Shown here in pieces: positions 36,701-48,900 of a stretch of 64,000 nucleotides of DNA. The notes under the pieces are model-generated. The model saw only the letters and a program-made list of their open reading frames with translations, searched no databases and was not told where the DNA came from. Both the position numbers and the translations under genes were made by a program. Each line of letters opens with the position of its first letter. Position 1 is the first letter of the stretch. The stretch spans positions 11,553,616 through 11,617,615 of the forward strand of contig NC_135997.1 of assembly GCF_048128805.1 (NCBI RefSeq), in the 5' to 3' direction. Source of the DNA: Centroberyx gerrardi (taxonomy: Eukaryota > Chordata > Actinopteri > Beryciformes > Berycidae).

Positions 36701-39700
36701 TTTGAACTGCTTGCACAATAGCTAAAATTGGTATACCGTGGAAACAAATTAGCTTGTGACTCTGAAACATTAGAGAACTCGTTCATTGTCTGTGTGTGTT
36801 TATTCCCACTCCCTCGCTTGAAGTGATCCTTGCTCTTGTGAGATGTTTTTGTCCTGTGTGAAGCTTCACAGCTGAATGGGCCGTGGTAGGGCGAGGTGAG
36901 TTCAGTTGACCCCCGGGTCACAGGGAGACAATGGCAGCCAGGCTTCAATAGGAAGAACAAAACAGAGACCCCCGGGCTCCTGGCCCCTGTTGTGGGAGGA
37001 GCCTGGCTGTGGTAGGCCATTTTAGAAAAGAGGGGCAGAAGTAGCATGGCATCAGAGGGGATGTTCTGGATCCCAAGTACAGGCTTGAACGTCTCAACAA
37101 GTCCAGGCATAGTGTTTGAAGTGACACATTTTCTGTGGAAATTGCTTTCTCAGTTCAGTTACATAGTAGGCTATAAAGAAACACACAAAAAAAACACTTA
37201 TGACCACATGTGCTGTTGTACTGTTGATGACTGCTGCTCTTCCTTCAGCTCAAACAGTATTATATCTTGAAAAATGTACAGCGCTTTTACACCTTTTCTC
37301 ATCCCAATGGGAAGAGCTTGCACTGTCATTTGTGCTGAAAGAGGTTTGGGGGGAAGGGGCGAGTTCTAATAAGGACGGCCATACATGAGCTGTATCTGAC
37401 CCCATGGGAAGATGTGAGGTCTACAGCTAACCTTCCTCTAGTCCACCCACCCCCACCTCACTTCCATATGCAGAGGAACTAGCCCCGCCACTAGCTTTGT
37501 GTGGGGGGTTGGGGGTCATGACTGAGCGCTCCCACTCACAACAGGCCCACTAACTAAGACTGTGTGGCCAGGGAAGTGGAGAAGAGATATTCTGCTATTA
37601 GAGGGAACAGGCATCACTTGTTGTTGTTCAACAATCTTGATGAATCAGTGTGAATTCCAGCTAAAATCAAACACGCACCTCTTGCTAGTATGAACAAAAC
37701 CCTACATCTTGCACCATCGCTGTCTGATTACTCTCTAACCAAGTGGAGTTTATGTCATCAGCATGCGGTACAAAGACACTTGAAATGATTGGCAGTATTA
37801 AACATATTGATAAACTGTGAATGAATACTTGACTTCCATCTCCTCTCTGAAACGATATCAGATTGCATAAAGAAAGATGATTTTTTATAACAACAGAAAC
37901 TTCAGCGATGGGGAAGTTGGGGTTAGAGCTTCCCTTTACAGTTGAAAAACAATATACTTCATCTCAATATGGTACAGTATTTAGTTTGCTAGTTCCCTCT
38001 GCTGGCCAGCTACCATACTGTACCTCGCTCATATGTTTGCAACGCTTCACAGCATTCAACAGATTCCAACAGATGTTAATAAAGCTGAGCAGCAGATCCT
38101 ACACTCTTCAAAATGATATGTGTTATTTTCAACACATCCATGTGTCTACTTTGGGAAAATACAATTTTGTGTTGCTTTTCAACATATCCCTAATAACAAT
38201 GTATTGTTAATAACAACAAATGTTGTTTTGAAAGGTTTATCAAACCATCACTATACTTTTTAACTACTAGGGGTTTGGTTAGTGAGGGGAAAGGTGGGAA
38301 TTAATTTCATTAGTTTCCAGGACGGAAAGACCATCGCTAGTGCCTGAACAGATTTTAACAATGATTGTGGGATTGCTATGAAACTCCAATGCAAATGTAT
38401 TGGGTATTGTTGAAAACAAATTTGTTTTACAATTTATTTGATCCTACTTAAATCTCTGTAGGAAGAAGAAAGAGGTCAGTGGAAGGATTTTTTCCCCTCT
38501 TCTAACAAAACCACACAGGGAACTCATTTTCGTAGTTCTAGTTGTGACTACAAATTGTGTCAAACATAAGACTGATTTAGTGTGCCATTGCAAATACACA
38601 CTGTATTAATTTTAAGTTAGGTGAAAATGGTGTAAACTATCTTAACTTCTAAAATGAACCTCAAGAAAAGAATATTGTCTGGTAATGAAAAACTGTTACA
38701 CTTCTTAAACAAAGTGCAAATTCAAAGCCCACATCGTCTCTTTTCTGAACACATTGCAACCCAGATCACCATGTCAGGGAGATTATATTCTGTGTATTAT
38801 ACACACATTTCACTGGGCACAAATCAAAGTAACTTTCATAAATTCAGAATTGTGCAAAATTGCTGAAATCTCATTTTTGCTGCTATAGATTGTACAGAGC
38901 AGCTGGGGCAGATATTTGGAACAATCTTTGCCTCGTATTTCACAGTACAGTATTTCAGTCATTCTATCATTTTACACATCTAAATGACATGAGCGTCTCA
39001 GAGAGACTCCAGGTTTAACTAGAAGCAGCAAAAGGTTTGTGTACAGGCGCTGAGTCACATGTTGTCAGAGGGCCCAGAATCTGTTGCAGTACTCCTTACC
39101 AAATTTCATACCAAAATGCTTCATGTCATCGGCTATGAAGTTTCCACAATATCAGGTAATTTTACATTAAAACAGAAGAATGCAAGAACTGAAGATAAGT
39201 GTTATGTGAGTTTATTATCAGCATGAAATGTTACATATCTATTGCATTAGTTCAGTATATTCCAGGTGAGTACTGGTTCAACAATTCAAACCTTAACCCA
39301 TAACCATGAAATAGCAGTCATGGTCCAACATTTACATATGATTACTCACAACCACATCAACTCACAGTGCAAATGATATCTGTGGTTGTATTCAGTTGGA
39401 TTATTGTAAGAAAACATAAAGATGAATTATTAGTTCGCAAGAATAAATGCAAAAATATTAGCCTACTAATAGATTAATGTTAAAATATGAATTCCTAATG
39501 TGGAAAACAATTGTTTATTGTTTAAACATATTTTTACATTTTACTCATTGTATCTTCAGATTGTTTTATAGTGTAATTTATATTTCAATTACAACTGCTT
39601 TAACGGAAAAAATCATTTAAACTAATTCTCATAAAATGATAAATAATTATTATATGTAATTTTTGTCATATTATGTTGTATAATAAATCTAATGCAAACA

Positions 39701-41100
39701 CACCAACATTTTAATGTGTTATCCAAGGGGGAACACAAAGCTAAACAAATAAAGTTAACAATCAACAACAGCAAAACAACATACTATCAAAAAAACACTG
39801 AGTTTGGGTTCCAAAGCAAAATTCATTCATGTATTTCTATGACTTTGCACAGTTCAGTCAGCTTTGATGAAAATGAACAACTATTTCAAAAGTTAAGAGA
39901 ACCAAAACTCTAATCTGTGATCACTGGTATGTTGACTTTTTAATGCTTTTTCTTCTTTTTAATGTTTTTTCTTAGAAATTGTGCTAACACTTCAGATGCA
40001 GAAATTGTACCAACATCCCCAGAAAATCACCCTATAGGCCTCCTGTGTGTCCACAAAGTCAGGCTCTATAATTGTTGCTTTGTGAATTCACTATAGTTTT
40101 GTAGACTATAATTTTACAGACTAGCCTATAGTTTGGCTTTAGTTTAGTTTTATGTGGTACTTGTTCATGTCCACTAGACTAAACTCAAAAACATACAAAA
40201 TAACAAATGCAAATTCTATTTTAGGGGAGAATGTAACTCTAATATCAACCACTCACCATTTTTTCCTTTCAGCTTCTAAGATAAGAAGACAATTTACAAA
40301 GTTTTATAAATAGTTACATTTTTATGGGAATATGTTAATATGTTGGAATATGTTGTTGTTGTGCATTCATTTGATTTCTTTTTCTCTCTCTGTGCATGTG
40401 TGTGTAGAGAAAAATATAAATATAATCCGTTTGTTTATAAATAAACGATTTTAAATAGGCTATATGAAGTATAAAGATAGATATAGATATAGGAAATTAA
40501 AATATAGGCTTGCCTTTCTTAGGCTGATTTTAATTTATTGTGACTGGAATAGCAACAGGTTAATTAATCGTTTAATTTGTCTTAGTTTAGCGAGCATACC
40601 TAAAAAAATAGACTTTATAGCATGCAGAGAAGCCTCACAAATCAGGCGCCATTGTTTTCATCTAGAGATTGAAACCTGTCCATGATTTTAAATCTTTTTT
40701 TTTTCTTACCATCAGTGCAAAACTTTAATAACCTATAGGCTGTATATGTCTGAAAGCCGACTATTGTCACTTTTCCATTATTTTTTTTACCATGTTATTT
40801 TAAAAGATGTTGAAAACAGCAGTGATCTTCTGTCTCTTTTCCCTCTTCTTCTGTGGGATAGGTGGAGGCTGTTTGGTTGGAGATGTGGGTCGGAAGTACC
40901 GTAGTTTATGTATGCTAATAGGGGAGTTGGGGGTTGTAGCTAGATATTTACGTTCAGTGGGAGCCGCCCTTCATTCACCCACATGGTTACCAACTGGTCG
41001 CCTTCGCGCCACTTTCCTAATCCCTCAATCATTTTTACTAAACCTAGCCGTGGTCTGATTTAACACACGATCGGCTCGGATTTTACTTTACATTTCGCTT
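33762..41100. other. Gene-poor interval between efnb2 and the miR-17-92 locus
   Basis: The first roughly 1 kb is probably the efnb2 3' UTR. Beyond it the sequence is AT-rich, with short low-complexity patches and no frame of protein character or recognisable RNA. Regulatory DNA for either neighbour may lie here. Confidence 0.55.
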
Positions 41101-42430
41101 TTATCTGCCGGTTAAAAAGTTTTCGGGATAGTTACGTATTATTTCTCTCTTTGTCGGTAAGAGTACATGGCAGCCCAAGCAAGTGAGCGAAGATGGTGGA
41201 TTTCGCTGGTGAGTGTCTACTGAGCGCATGTTTATCGGCAAGGAAGTCGGTTTTTGGTTATTTGTATTCTCTGTTTTGGTGCAGGAATTCATTAACTGTG
41301 CGTTGTACGTGTGTTTTTACGTGTCTTATCATCCTATTGAGAGAAATATCTAAACATTTACACATAATTGATAGGTTGGCGATGAAAACAGTGTAACGTG
41401 AGGCGCATGGCAGCCCCCTCAGCTCCACCATTGAGGGAATGAGGGAGATTTGAAAAGCTGTCCGGAGCTTTCTCCGCTGCGCTTTAGCAACTAGTTGAAA
41501 AACATCTGCCCTTTTGATAATCTTCCCCATCTTTGTATAAGGGTAATCGTCCGAAATTTGAAAAGTAAGTTTGTAAATCTGGTTAATTTGCTGCTCAGTC
41601 TCGAGTGCATTGGTGTGTGAGTTAAAGTGCCCCCCAGAACAAAGCAGCAGCACATGGGGCAGTTTTAGGCCGCGCGTTTTAGCTGGCTAGCCTAGCTTAG
41701 CCACATAACTTGTGATAGTTGTTTTGCAGGGTAAACACAAACGTGTAGATTAAGGCGGGCACTCTGTTAAAATAATGGCTCGGCAAGTGCAGCAAATCCA
41801 ACGGGGTAGACCACACGTTTCTGTATTTTCAAACAAATGTGTGCTCGTTTGTTGTGGCTAAGCTAACGTTGTTGGATAGCTAACGTTAGTCAGTGCCGTC
41901 AAACTCGCAATTTTGTTAGCAAACCAGATATGAAAATTAGCCAGCTACTTTACTGAAAAACACACTGGCTGTTCCTCTGCCATCTCCAGTGGGTCTGAGG
42001 ATAACGGTAGTGAATACGACAGGCCAGATGCAGATGGTTTACCATGTTTTCATCAGGCTAATACCAAGTTTTAGCTCGCAGCCTGCTACCTGCCCAACCA
42101 GCGCAGCGCACTGCTGCTGTTTAGACGCTGCTAGCTTCTGTTCGTAGCTAACTGGACGTTAGCCTTGCTTTCTAGAAGCTCCGACATTGCAGGCCGCAGT
42201 ATTTCTGTTAAAGAAACACTGCGCAGTTTTAACTTTAATGTGTAATGCTATGTTTGCATTTAATTTGATTGTTTTAAAGTCATTTATGCTAAGGTTGGCG
42301 CACTTCGAGGCGCCATGTTAAAAGACGGTGGGGGAGGGGTGAACAACACTCGGCGAATGTGCTCTTATGCGCATGCGCGCTCCTGTCGCAGGGAACGCGG
42401 GCCGCAGGCTGCGCAACTCATTCATGTTTT
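41100..42430 (+). promoter_or_regulatory. CpG-rich promoter-like region of the miR-17-92 host transcript
   Basis: Against an AT-rich, CpG-poor background this stretch has many CpGs (for example GGCCGCGCG near 41670, GCGCATGCGCGC at 42369 and GGGAACGCGGGCCGC near 42400). It lies 0.4-1.7 kb upstream of the first hairpin, where the promoter and first exon of MIR17HG are expected. A consensus donor (CTG|GTGAGTGT) at about 41210 could end a first exon. Transcription start not determined. Confidence 0.5.
42368..42379. promoter_or_regulatory. NRF1-type palindromic site
   Basis: TGCGCATGCGCG fits the NRF1 consensus YGCGCAYGCGCR completely. It is inside the CpG-rich region about 430 bp upstream of mir-17. 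Motif match only. Confidence 0.45.
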
Positions 42431-42802
42431 CTCTTCCAGTGACCTCGTGGTGCTTCAATAAATCACAACATCTTATTCTTTATCAGCAAACCCGTCAATT
42501 TCTCGGCCTACCGGTACTAATGATGCTCACAACGGTTAGCGGGCGTAAACCTGTTTTTAGATGTATATTATTTTTAAAGAAATTACACCCATGCTGTTGG
42601 TAAAGTATGTAACTTGTTGCAATGTTAGAAACTCGTGCTGATTATCTTTATAACCTGTAGTATATTTTTTTGATTACAGGATGCGCATGAAGTGAAGAAA
42701 CCAGGACCAAGTTTCAACATGGACCAGTGTGGCTGTATTTTTCCCATGGAAATATCATCTTTCCCTTGGATGTTGGTCAGATGCAGCAGAGATGCTGTAA
42801 TC

Positions 42803-42889
42803 AGTCTTTGTATTGTCAAAGTGCTTACAGTGCAGGTAGTACTATGTAATACCTACTGCAGTGGAGGCACTTATAGCAATACCCTGACA
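42803..42889 (+). ncRNA. mir17: mir-17 hairpin
   Basis: miR-17-5p occupies 42817-42840 and matches the vertebrate sequence over all 24 nt, seed AAAGTGC. The 3p arm is 42855-42876 (ACTGCAGTGGAGGCACTTATAG), differing from human at two positions. GTATTG before the 5p arm pairs with CAATAC after the 3p arm. Confidence 0.97.
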
Positions 42890-42929
42890 ATGATTTGCAA
42901 TTTCTTTGATGTTATATTTCATTTGAAGT

Positions 42930-43015
42930 ACTGTCTTTGTGCTAAGGTGCATCTAGTGCAGATAGTGAAATAGACTAGCACCTACTGCCCTAAGTGCTCC
43001 TTCTGGCATAAGGGG
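42930..43015 (+). ncRNA. mir18a: mir-18a hairpin
   Basis: miR-18a-5p at 42943-42965 (starts TAAGGTGCATC) is identical to the vertebrate form; the 3p arm at 42984-43006 (ACTGCCCTAAGTGCTCC...) is also identical. Confidence 0.97.
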
Positions 43016-43067
43016 CTGTGATATGCGCCACTTGAACACTTAATTTCTAATTGGGCTTAAATTTCTC

Positions 43068-43149
43068 GCAGTTCTCTGCTAGTTTTGCATAGTTGCACTA
43101 CAAGAATAGATGAGTTGTGCAAATCTATGCAAAACTGATGGTGGCCTGC
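43068..43149 (+). ncRNA. mir19a: mir-19a hairpin
   Basis: The guide miR-19a-3p at 43116-43138 (TGTGCAAATCTATGC...) is identical to the vertebrate form. The 5p arm is 43081-43102. The flanking GCAGTTCTCTGCT and GGTGGCCTGC stem bases are nearly those of human. Confidence 0.97.
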
Positions 43150-43289
43150 TTGCTCTCCACCTGTTTAGATTATTGGTTTTTGGAGTGCCGGGTGTCACAT
43201 CGCCCGCACCCCGATTCCATAATACACATCCATTTACGCTACATTGAAACCAGGATTGTATGCCAGCCCTCGTCCAGTGACCTCAAAGT

Positions 43290-43372
43290 TTCAGCAGTGC
43301 TAAAGTGCTTATAGTGCAGGTAGTGTTTTTCTCCAATCTACTGCAATGTAAGCACTTGAAGTACTTCTAACT
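43290..43372 (+). ncRNA. mir20a: mir-20a hairpin
   Basis: miR-20a-5p at 43301-43323 (TAAAGTGCTTATAGTGC...) is identical to the vertebrate form; the 3p arm is 43340-43361. It shares GTGCTTA and AGTGCAGGTAGT with mir-17, as expected of duplicated members of one seed family. Confidence 0.97.
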
Positions 43373-43431
43373 AACTGCGTCTTTCTCAAGCTCAGGCGAC
43401 CCGAAACGCAGGAGGCTTATCTGTTTATCGT

Positions 43432-43514
43432 TATTCCCGGTCAGTTTTGCTGGTTTGCATTCAGCTTTAACTGATGTTCGCTGTGCAAATCCATGCAAAA
43501 CTGACTAGGTTGAT
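43432..43514 (+). ncRNA. mir19b: mir-19b hairpin
   Basis: miR-19b-3p at 43482-43504 (TGTGCAAATCCATGC...) matches the vertebrate sequence; the 5p arm is 43443-43465. It differs from miR-19a in the 3p arm by a single T to C change. Confidence 0.97.
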
Positions 43515-43657
43515 GACTTCCACGCTGACAAAGAACTCTTCAGTGGGATTGGTTATCATTAAGATTGTGTATGCTATATAATATGGTGTGTATTTTTGTG
43601 GTCACTGCTTACAACAACAGACTTGAATGTTTATCTGATGTTTTAGGTATCTAGAGC

Positions 43658-43745
43658 TGTCCCTTCCTATGCAGGTGGGGATAAGTAGCAATGCTGTGTA
43701 CCTAGAGGTATTGCACTTGTCCCGGCCTGTGCAGGAGTGAGGAGA
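43658..43745 (+). ncRNA. mir92a: mir-92a hairpin
   Basis: miR-92a-3p at 43709-43730 (TATTGCACTTGTCCC...) matches the vertebrate form over 22 nt; the 5p arm is 43673-43695. This is the last hairpin of the cluster. Confidence 0.97.
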
Positions 43746-45989
43746 TGGAGCCGCCGTTGACCTTTTACACACAAACTACACCTTTAATGTGGGGTTTTGG
43801 GCCAGTTTGTTCTCAGCATGTGAATTGTGAAATGAAATGTGTACTATGAGTTTGGAAGTATATAACTCGCTACACAATCATGTAATGTAGTTTGAAATCT
43901 AAATTAAATTGGTGAACTGTATCTTTTCTTGAGGGTTGATTTATTATTAATAAGCTTATTAGAATAGCACTTAAATGTACTTGCATTGAAATCTAACAAC
44001 TAAATGGGTTAGCAATTCCAAGGTATAAAATGCATGTAAGAAAAACTGCAGAAATATGCACACCTTTGTCTTATTTTGTGCTAAATGGTATCCAGCAAAA
44101 ATGTGTTTTCTGTATCGTTTTCCTTAGTTTCTGGCTTTTGGTTTTTAAACTGTTTTCCTTGAGTTCTCATTTAGCCTTTTTTTTGCCAACAAAGCTGATA
44201 TTGGATCCCTTTAATACAATTTGGTTTTTAGAGTGGAAGACTAAGAAAAGGTTTCACAAAAGCTTTGTTAAAAAAAGACTAAATCAGGACAATTTTGAAT
44301 TGGAACAAATAGGTCCGATGTAATCTAAAATATTTTACAGTAATGCCACGTAGCCTAGAATCAAACAATGTGTCTATATTAGATTTTAGACATTAGATTT
44401 GGTCTTAGCCGTCACATTGTTGGTTTATGTTGTAGTGTAACCAAATGTGCTTTAGATGGGCGCACAAACCAAATAAGGTTTAGGTAACAACTTTTTACCC
44501 TTTTACAATCAGTAAACCAGATTTTCTCAGCACTTTTCTGCAATCTGATAATGAGTGTTATAATGTATCACTGATGTCGTCATGTTGACCACCTTTGGCA
44601 CCATATCTAAGGGCAAATATGTAAAGCATTTTCACATGAGCTTGCAGGCTCACCAAAAGTGTGCTTAAACAGGCAAGATTTTTAAGATGGACAGATTTTT
44701 TATACTGGAACATCATGCTGACATCATGGATCACACTTCAGAGTTTTGGAAGTGATGTATTAATTTTGATTGTGATTGGTGTATATGAGGTTAACCCTTC
44801 AAGGATCCTTTACCTTTTTATATCAAGGATCCCCAGATAGACATTTTAGACCACAGAACCCCAGCTGATCATGGTTTTGTCTCAAAGCTTCCCATCTGAG
44901 AACAAAATTGTTATACATATTTATATATATATCAATCTTTTTATACTGTTGATGGAGAGTGAAACCTGTGATCTGAACAGTCAAACAGTCTCTTAGTGCT
45001 AACTGATAGTGAGTAAGATGAGAGTGAAATTGAAACTAATCCTCATTTTGCTGGAGGCTCCCTGAATCCATTTAATGTTTGGGAAATACTGCTGTAGAAC
45101 TACAGAAATCTACAGCTACAGACCCTAATCTTGTGAGATGATGCTTTGCGTGAAACAAAATTGCTTGTGATCTGAGAATGGTTTCATACTTTGTGAAAAC
45201 CTATAAAAAGTAAAAGCATTCCAATCCACAAACTTCTATGTAACCTACAAATGGAAAGCAGAGGGCCCACTGATTTCAGGTCCTGCAAAAAGTCCTGGAA
45301 ACGTGTTAAATAATATTATCTAAACGCGAGGCCTTAAACGGTTTTGCATGCTGTTAAATATAGCATCTGAAGTCTGGAAATCAGTTTAAGATGCCTGCAA
45401 ATTGCTGCGGTTTCTCGGTGCAGCTGTTTTTCCGGATAGAAATTAGCACAGTTACACAGACCAAGTTATATCTGATACGTCTACACTTGTTTTCATGTTC
45501 GCATTTTTTTTTGCAGTTGCGCAACAGATCATATATTTGATTCTAACTGGCATTAATCACAGGGCTTGAAAAGGCTTAAACTGAAGTTGCTGAATCGTGC
45601 AGGCAGCCTGGCTTCTCCACTAGATGGCGCCGTCCAGCCGCTGGCCGCGAGGTGCGCAGCGGCGGTATGCAGGTATGGTACCGCCTCGGCTCTCCGTCCA
45701 GCCAACTTGGAGAACATGCTGTCTGGAAACACACTACACACCGCAGCAACTTTCTGTGTCAGTGGATTTGAAGGATTATCTGGAGCGTTTCCTTCACCGC
45801 GTCTGTCCAGGAGCGCCAGGAAGCAGAAAGCCCGTGGTCACCGCTGATTTCTAAAACCTGAAATGTGGATGGGACTCACCTGAGCAGACCAGTCGAGCCT
45901 GCAGGCTGCGTTTAGTGGGAAGCCCTGCGGTGTAAAACCTTACTTCCAAAAAGGCGATTTGTGTTGCTGTAAACCGGGATTTTGTTATA
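43746..45989. other. Gap between mir-92a and gpc5
   Basis: AT-rich sequence with no gene. A stretch around 44790-45090 (CTTCAAGGATCC..., ACCACAGAACCCC) resembles an old interspersed repeat. From about 45600 the CpG content rises (GGCGCCGTCC, GGCCGCGAGG), consistent with the gpc5 promoter and 5' UTR. Confidence 0.45.
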
Positions 45990-48900
45990 ATGGGTGTGCT
46001 GTGGGCGAACTGCGTTTTCTTCCTGGCTTGTTACACTGGATTAAGTTTGGGAAGCCCGAATAGCTGCGACGAAGTGCGCAAAGTTTTCCAACTCAGGCAG
46101 ATTGGACCGGTTAAATTATTGCCTTTAAGCCCCAAACCAGGTATGTTGGAAATATGTAATTGCAAGATTGTACCTTTAAAGACTAAGCACCTACTTGCAT
46201 GTGTCACAGTCTGATTGATGGGGGTTTAACTCATGGGCTGAAGATATTATCTTTAGGGTGGTTCATAAACCAATCAATAACAAGTTATATATGCCATTCT
46301 TCTAATCTGATTTTTTCCCCCATTTGCCTCCTCTGCCTAGCGTGGAGGTGTCAGCACTGACAGTGTATGAGAAGGAAAGTCTGTAAAGTTAATCAACATA
46401 ATGCCATTTTGCATCCATCATGGAACTGAAAAAAAAGTAACCCAAATGTACCATTAATCTTCACACGTAGACATTTACTACGTGTTCTGCCTTTTTCACT
46501 CTTCAGTTAATCAGTTTTGACATAAATACAAACTGACTGTTTTTTGGCTTCTAGCTGGATTTTAAGTAGCTTTTTGTGATTTTTAAGTGGGGGAGGTTGA
46601 GGCGTGGGACCACAAATTAGGACAAATTATTGAATATACACACCTTTTGAAAACTAAAATTTAGAGGTGTGTGTGTGTGTGTGTGTGGCACACGTGCCAT
46701 ATAATTCAATCATACACAGTCTAATATAAAGACATTAGAAGGAGAGAGCTGTAATGCAATCCACCTGAGATTGCATCTTTTTGTATGACTTTTATACTAA
46801 TTGAATTTAAACTTTATACTTGATTACTAATGGTTGTAAATATGTTGACAACACTGTAAAAGTAACTGCACTCTTCTGATAGAGTAATATCTCAACTTTC
46901 AGCATAAAGTCAAGTGCAGTTTATGTTCAGTAGTCTACTATGTAAAATCTATCATAAATGTTCAATTTGGTATTTTCAGATTTTCAGGTTGGTAACAGGA
47001 TGGATGATATTCAGCACATTTCCAGACGTTTCTTACTGGGCAACAAATGATCATTAGAGTCAGTTTTGTGGTGATTTGTCTTGCTGTGTTCTCCCTGCAC
47101 AGCTCACTATGTATTGTGTCCCCAGAAATAGGTTTGGAGATAGGTTTGATTTCCACTGCTGGTCACCCAATTATTTGTGCTGCATCACACATAACAGCAG
47201 ACGAAAGGTATAATTCATCTTTGTTTACTTCGCTGTAGTGTCCTTCACTGGGCTAGCAGATTGTTAGAGTAAAACAGGCTGTTTTAATGCTGTAAAACTA
47301 GGAAGTAAAGCCCGTGAGATTACTTGGTGGTTGTGACAAAAAAGAAAAACAACTCTGGTCCTTTGGCTTTCTAAAGTAGAGGATAAGTGGCTTGTAGGGA
47401 TAAACAGGAATTATTTTGTGTAAAGTTAGGTAAACTGGCTTCACTCAACTTGCTGAACACCACCCATAATATAATACCACTTCATACTGCTCTACAAGGT
47501 TTTGGGGGAATTATGGGTGTTTTTGTTTTTTTTCATGTGGGCTATTACTGACTGGAATGCCTGGTAGGAATGGCCAGATTGTGGATGCTGCTGCGCTCTG
47601 TCCCTTTTCTTTCTCTTGGAAAAAATAAGCAATAAACTGTGTCGACTATACTGACCACAAGCTAACTCCCCTTTTTTACTTCTTCACCCCCTTCCGCTGC
47701 CACTGTGAGGAAACAGATTCGACAGACGGAAAACCCTCAAATGCCTCCTAAACCTCTAAATAACCCTTGCGAGGCCGTCACCACTCTGAGCCCTTTCAGT
47801 GAGGCTTTTGCGGCCGGGATTTCAATCTCGACGCTGTTTCTGTTTGTGATGATATAGTTGGAAAGGTATTTTGGAATCTTATTCTCGGAGATGTGCTGCG
47901 TCCTCTTTCTTTTATATATTCCCCTTCTTTGTTGGGCACGTCTGTTGAGTGTCAAGCAGTGGGGTATTCTTAAGCAGTGATAAGCCCTGGGTCAGTGGCC
48001 ACCAACCTTATAAAAACACCCGCTACTGTTTAAAACTGCACCTCCATTGACCTTGCTGGTAAGCTCACACAGCTGAGAGATCTTTCAAGTCCAAATGCAG
48101 ACTTGACATACTCATATAGCCATGATTGGAAAGATGTAATCAATTCCCAGTTGGATTAACACACTGGTCTTTTTTAAATTCAAAAGATAAGGTAATGGTA
48201 GATGGCTTGTCAACACAGTGATAGCAGATAATTGAGCATGATTTAATAGAATTTACTCCTAAGTGTATGTAGGCTTGTGAGAAATAACTTGAAATAACAT
48301 CCAGTTTCCAGGAATCTGAGAGAGCTATTTCCATGTTTGACGCTGCCTGTCTGATAAAAAAGTGCCAAACAGCACCCAGTTTAGCTCAAAACGCAGCAAC
48401 TCAGAAGTCTGTCACCTTGACCGACGGCTGCTGTCTGAAGTGTTAAAGTGGAAATAGTTCTGGGAAGCATTTAGGTTAAAAAAGCAAGACCTGGGGCGCT
48501 TTCATGTTGTCTTATCTAGGAGAGTCGGAATTCCTCCACATGTGCCATCACCGGCTCTACTCCCTCCTCACTGATAGTGTCTTTGGCAGCAGCTCTTTAC
48601 ACTCTGCCTCAGCTTGTCTGAGAGGCTTTTGCAGAGTTTTAGGTCCCTTTTAAGATGTTTTGATTGTCCCCTATGTGCGCAGATTGCTTACATTTGTACG
48701 CAGTGGAAAATCTGAGACATCACTTGGTGAGGCGATAACGTTTTGACTCGGATCTCCGCTCAAATCTCGCTGTTTTAGTTTTCTTGCTCCACTAAAGCAT
48801 GTTTTAACTTGTACAGTGCAAGAAAAACACGGCTATTGTGTCCCAAAGCCACTCTGGTCTATTCTATAAACTGTTTTGGCTTTATGTTTTAAGGATATGT

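Larger units (their letters stand above)
42803..43745 (+). ncRNA. mir17hg: miR-17-92 polycistronic microRNA cluster
   Basis: Six pre-miRNA hairpins within about 0.94 kb in the canonical vertebrate order 17, 18a, 19a, 20a, 19b, 92a, all on the plus strand. The seed families are miR-17/20 (AAAGTGC), miR-18 (AAGGTGC), miR-19 (GTGCAAA) and miR-92 (ATTGCAC). They are transcribed as one primary transcript and cut by Drosha and Dicer; known targets include PTEN and BIM, and knockouts affect lung, heart, skeletal and B-cell development. Every mature arm was located base by base (individual entries). The locus sits 2.2 kb upstream of gpc5, reproducing the human MIR17HG-GPC5 arrangement. Teleosts carry more than one copy of this cluster; which copy this is was not resolved. 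Host exon borders are not defined. Confidence 0.97.

Noticed and set aside
41193-41396. Short frame beginning MVDFAG in the CpG-rich region
   Set aside because: The ATG is followed after six codons by a good splice donor and the rest has no protein character; I recognise no protein starting this way. More likely part of a non-coding host first exon.
44790-45090. Possible interspersed repeat between mir-92a and gpc5
   Set aside because: A few phrases look repeat-like but I could find neither inverted ends nor a target duplication, so no element is called.
45566-45854. Open frames of 76-93 codons upstream of gpc5
   Set aside because: GC-rich 5' UTR/promoter sequence open in two frames, with no domain or signal; the gpc5 start at 45990 is supported by signal peptide and family match.
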